Below, piece after piece: positions 14,483 to 16,157 of a stretch of 16,157 nt of DNA. A model generated the notes under the pieces. It was given only the letters and a program-made list of their open reading frames with translations. It had not been told where the DNA came from and searched no databases. The first letter of the stretch is position 1; each line of letters begins with the position of its first letter. Both the position numbers and the translations under genes were made by a program. Source of the stretch: an uncultured Mollicutes bacterium (lineage in GTDB: Bacteria; Bacillota_I; Bacilli_A; RFN20; CAG-826); assembly GCA_900549975.1 (NCBI GenBank), contig URQK01000032.1, positions 1 to 16,157 of the forward strand, read 5' to 3'.

Positions 14483-16066
14483 TTATTTATTATACTTATT
14501 TTTTATAAATTCACCAATACGTAATCCATCAATAGCCGCAGACATAATGCCGCCTGCATATGATGCTCCTTCACCACATGGGTATACACCTATAATATTT
14601 GTTTCCCCCATTTCATTACGAGGAATTTTAATTGGACTAGATGATCTAGTTTCAATTCCGGTCATAGTCGCGGAATAATCTTTAAAAAACGGATATTTTT
14701 TTGCTAATAATGGAATGCCAATTTTTAAAGATTCACTAACAAAATCAGGTAATAATTTATTTAAATTTGTAAAGTACACACCTGGTTCATAAGATGGTTT
14801 AACACGTCCAATGTTTTTGGTTTCTTGATTAAGCAAAAAATCTCCCACTTTTTGCATTGGTGCAAAATATGGATAATTTTTATTAAACGCTAATTTTTCA
14901 TATTTTTCTTGATAATACATCCCATCAAGTGGTGAAGATTTATAGTAGTCTTCAATATTAACATTAACTAACAAAGCAGAATTTGCGTTTTCTAAATCTC
15001 TTTTGAAAAAACTCATTCCGTTAGTGACAATAGAATCCTTCATTGTATTAGATCCCACTACTACACCACCTGGACACATGCAAAACGAATATAAAGTACG
15101 GCCATTAGGAAGATGAACCGCTAATTTATAATCTGCAACTGGTAATTTTTCATTTTTATATTCTTCCCCATATTGTGATTTATTAACTTCACTTTGTAAA
15201 TGTTCAATACGTACTCCCATTGAAAATGGTTTTGGTTGCATAAATATGTTTCTTTCAAATAACATTTTAAATGTGTCACGAGCACTATGCCCAATTGCTA
15301 ATATGACATCATCAGTTTTAATTTCAATTTTTTTATTATCGTGTTCTATAGTTACTGATGCTATTTTATTATTTATTATATTTAAATCCACTAATTTATG
15401 TTCAAATAAGACTTCTCCGCCTAAAGATATAATTTCTTGTCTGATGTTTTTCACAACGCTCTTTAAATAATCACTACCAATATGAGGATGTGCTTCGTAA
15501 TAAATGTTTTTTGGCGCACCATGTTTAATAAATTCATTTAAGCAAAATCTGATTCGTGGATCTTTTATACCCGTTGTAAGTTTACCATCACTATAAGTTC
15601 CTGCTCCACCTTCACCAAAGCAAGTATTTGACTCACATAAAAATTCACCTTTCGTTTTAAAATTTAAAATATCTTTATCTCTTTCTTCTACTGATTTGCC
15701 TCGTTCAATAACAATTGGATTAGTTTTAGCTCTAGCTAAATATAAAGCTAAAAACATTCCAGCTGGGCCAAATCCAACCACTACTGGGCGATATTTCATT
15801 TTAATAACTGGTATATCTAGTTTTTCAATAAAATGAGGAACACTTACATCTTTATAAGAAGAAATATCAATATTATGTTTAAGTGTTACAAGTAATGAAT
15901 ACACAAAAATAATATTTTGTTTTTTTCTAGCATCTACAGCTTTTTTTATAATTTTATAACTTTCAATTTCTTCTTTCTGTATATGAAGTATTTTAGCAAG
16001 TTTATATTCTAACTTCTCTTCTTCATCATCAAGTGATAAAAACACATTATTAACAATTACTTGCAT
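14483..16066 (-). CDS. FAD-dependent oxidoreductase, COG2509-type
   Basis: 527 residues, the usual length for the uncharacterised FAD-dependent dehydrogenase family (COG2509) widespread in Bacillota. An N-terminal domain of about 90 residues precedes the dinucleotide-binding site VVVGFGPAG (95-103), with the ribose-binding acidic residue in VIERG (119-123). Further family blocks are CFGEGGAGTYSDGKL (149-163), LAIGHSARDTF (256-266), a region with SFCMCPGG, GIETRSSSPIKIPR, and the FAD-closing CGEGASYAGGIMSAAIDGLR near the C-terminus. The reaction and substrate are not established. ATG 16066 follows TTAGGAGAT at good spacing. It begins inside the last codons of an open frame from the right edge and is followed after 34 nt by the glycosyltransferase gene. 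It looks like a housekeeping gene next to the polysaccharide genes rather than part of their pathway. Confidence 0.9.
   Translation of the reverse strand: MQVIVNNVFLSLDDEEEKLEYKLAKILHIQKEEIESYKIIKKAVDARKKQNIIFVYSLLVTLKHNIDISSYKDVSVPHFIEKLDIPVIKMKYRPVVVGFGPAGMFLALYLARAKTNPIVIERGKSVEERDKDILNFKTKGEFLCESNTCFGEGGAGTYSDGKLTTGIKDPRIRFCLNEFIKHGAPKNIYYEAHPHIGSDYLKSVVKNIRQEIISLGGEVLFEHKLVDLNIINNKIASVTIEHDNKKIEIKTDDVILAIGHSARDTFKMLFERNIFMQPKPFSMGVRIEHLQSEVNKSQYGEEYKNEKLPVADYKLAVHLPNGRTLYSFCMCPGGVVVGSNTMKDSIVTNGMSFFKRDLENANSALLVNVNIEDYYKSSPLDGMYYQEKYEKLAFNKNYPYFAPMQKVGDFLLNQETKNIGRVKPSYEPGVYFTNLNKLLPDFVSESLKIGIPLLAKKYPFFKDYSATMTGIETRSSSPIKIPRNEMGETNIIGVYPCGEGASYAGGIMSAAIDGLRIGEFIKNKYNK
14489..14517 (-). 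promoter_or_regulatory. Possible internal promoter before the glycosyltransferase gene
   Basis: On the minus strand a perfect TATAAT (14494-14489) lies 17 bp after TTGGTG (14517-14512), inside the 3' end of the oxidoreductase gene. The -35 matches consensus in only three positions, and AT-rich DNA yields such hits by chance. It could let the glycosyltransferase and Wzy-like genes be expressed apart from the oxidoreductase. Confidence 0.3.
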
Positions 16067-16157
16067 AATAAATCTCCTAAATAAAATGCACTACCGAAAG
16101 CCCACATTAAATTAAATCCTCCGCATAATAGGGCTTTCGGTAACGCTCGCAGTGATT
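16057..16157 (-). CDS. 3' end of an unidentified gene overlapping the oxidoreductase start (partial)
   Basis: One minus-strand frame is open from the right edge for 32 codons and ends TAA at 16059-16057, 10 nt inside the oxidoreductase gene. The peptide contains ALLCGGFNLMWAFGSAF. This loosely recalls the C-terminal L-L-C-G-F-G-x-G-x-x-W-G-x-A block of FabH-like ketosynthases, or could be a membrane helix; neither is secure. A short terminal overlap with the ribosome binding site inside the upstream gene is the normal pattern in this window. Another frame is also open from the edge to 16107, so this assignment is tentative. Confidence 0.45.
   Translation of the reverse strand, partial: SLRALPKALLCGGFNLMWAFGSAFYLGDLLCK
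16092..16142. repeat. 12-bp perfect inverted repeat upstream of the oxidoreductase
   Basis: TACCGAAAGCCC (16092-16103) and GGGCTTTCGGTA (16131-16142) are perfect reverse complements, 27 bp apart. No T-run follows on either strand, so it is not a classical terminator. It lies within the open frame entering from the right edge. Confidence 0.6.

Noticed and set aside
1..16157. Use of UGA as tryptophan (Mollicutes code)
   Set aside because: All full-length genes read with TGG for Trp and no conserved gene is interrupted by an in-frame TGA.

Overview
The window is AT-rich, gene-dense DNA from a low-GC Gram-positive bacterium, probably an uncultured, animal- or gut-associated member of the Bacilli (Erysipelotrichia/Acholeplasma neighbourhood). 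This rests on the base composition, strong AGGAGG-type ribosome binding sites, an Ami/Opp-type oligopeptide transporter resembling that of Lactobacillales, and a BspA-type leucine-rich-repeat protein with a C-terminal YYSKTE...CWHY...W tail that I associate with gut Bacilli and Clostridia. The code is standard (all Trp codons are TGG), but none of the 14 visible stop codons is TGA. No RNA gene, CRISPR array, insertion sequence or phage gene was seen.

Layout. (1) 1-996, plus strand: the C-terminal two thirds of a polysaccharide flippase, entering from the left and ending at a bidirectional terminator. (2) 9843 down to 1042, minus strand: an oligopeptide ABC transporter operon in the order oppA-oppB-oppC-oppD-oppF, followed by a translationally overlapping gene for a membrane-anchored LRR protein. 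A consensus promoter lies at 9898-9926 with a GC-rich palindrome filling its spacer. A hairpin separates oppA from oppB. (3) 10335-9994, minus: a small three-helix membrane protein with its own promoter. (4) 10443-12147, plus, divergent from (3): a TupA-like ATP-grasp protein and a lipoprotein of unknown function, ending at a second bidirectional terminator. (5) 16157 down to 12207, minus: the tail of an unidentified gene, a COG2509-type FAD-dependent oxidoreductase, a putative GT-D-like glycosyltransferase and a Wzy/O-antigen-ligase-like polytopic membrane protein.

Taken together, the two edges carry surface-polysaccharide functions (flippase; glycosyltransferase plus polymerase/ligase; possibly the ATP-grasp enzyme and lipoprotein). 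The middle is a peptide-import operon whose last product is an extracytoplasmic LRR protein. The most interesting points are the coupling of that LRR protein to peptide import, the operator-like palindrome inside the opp promoter, the nested inverted repeats that cover the promoter and ribosome binding site of the ATP-grasp gene, and the unassigned lipoprotein.
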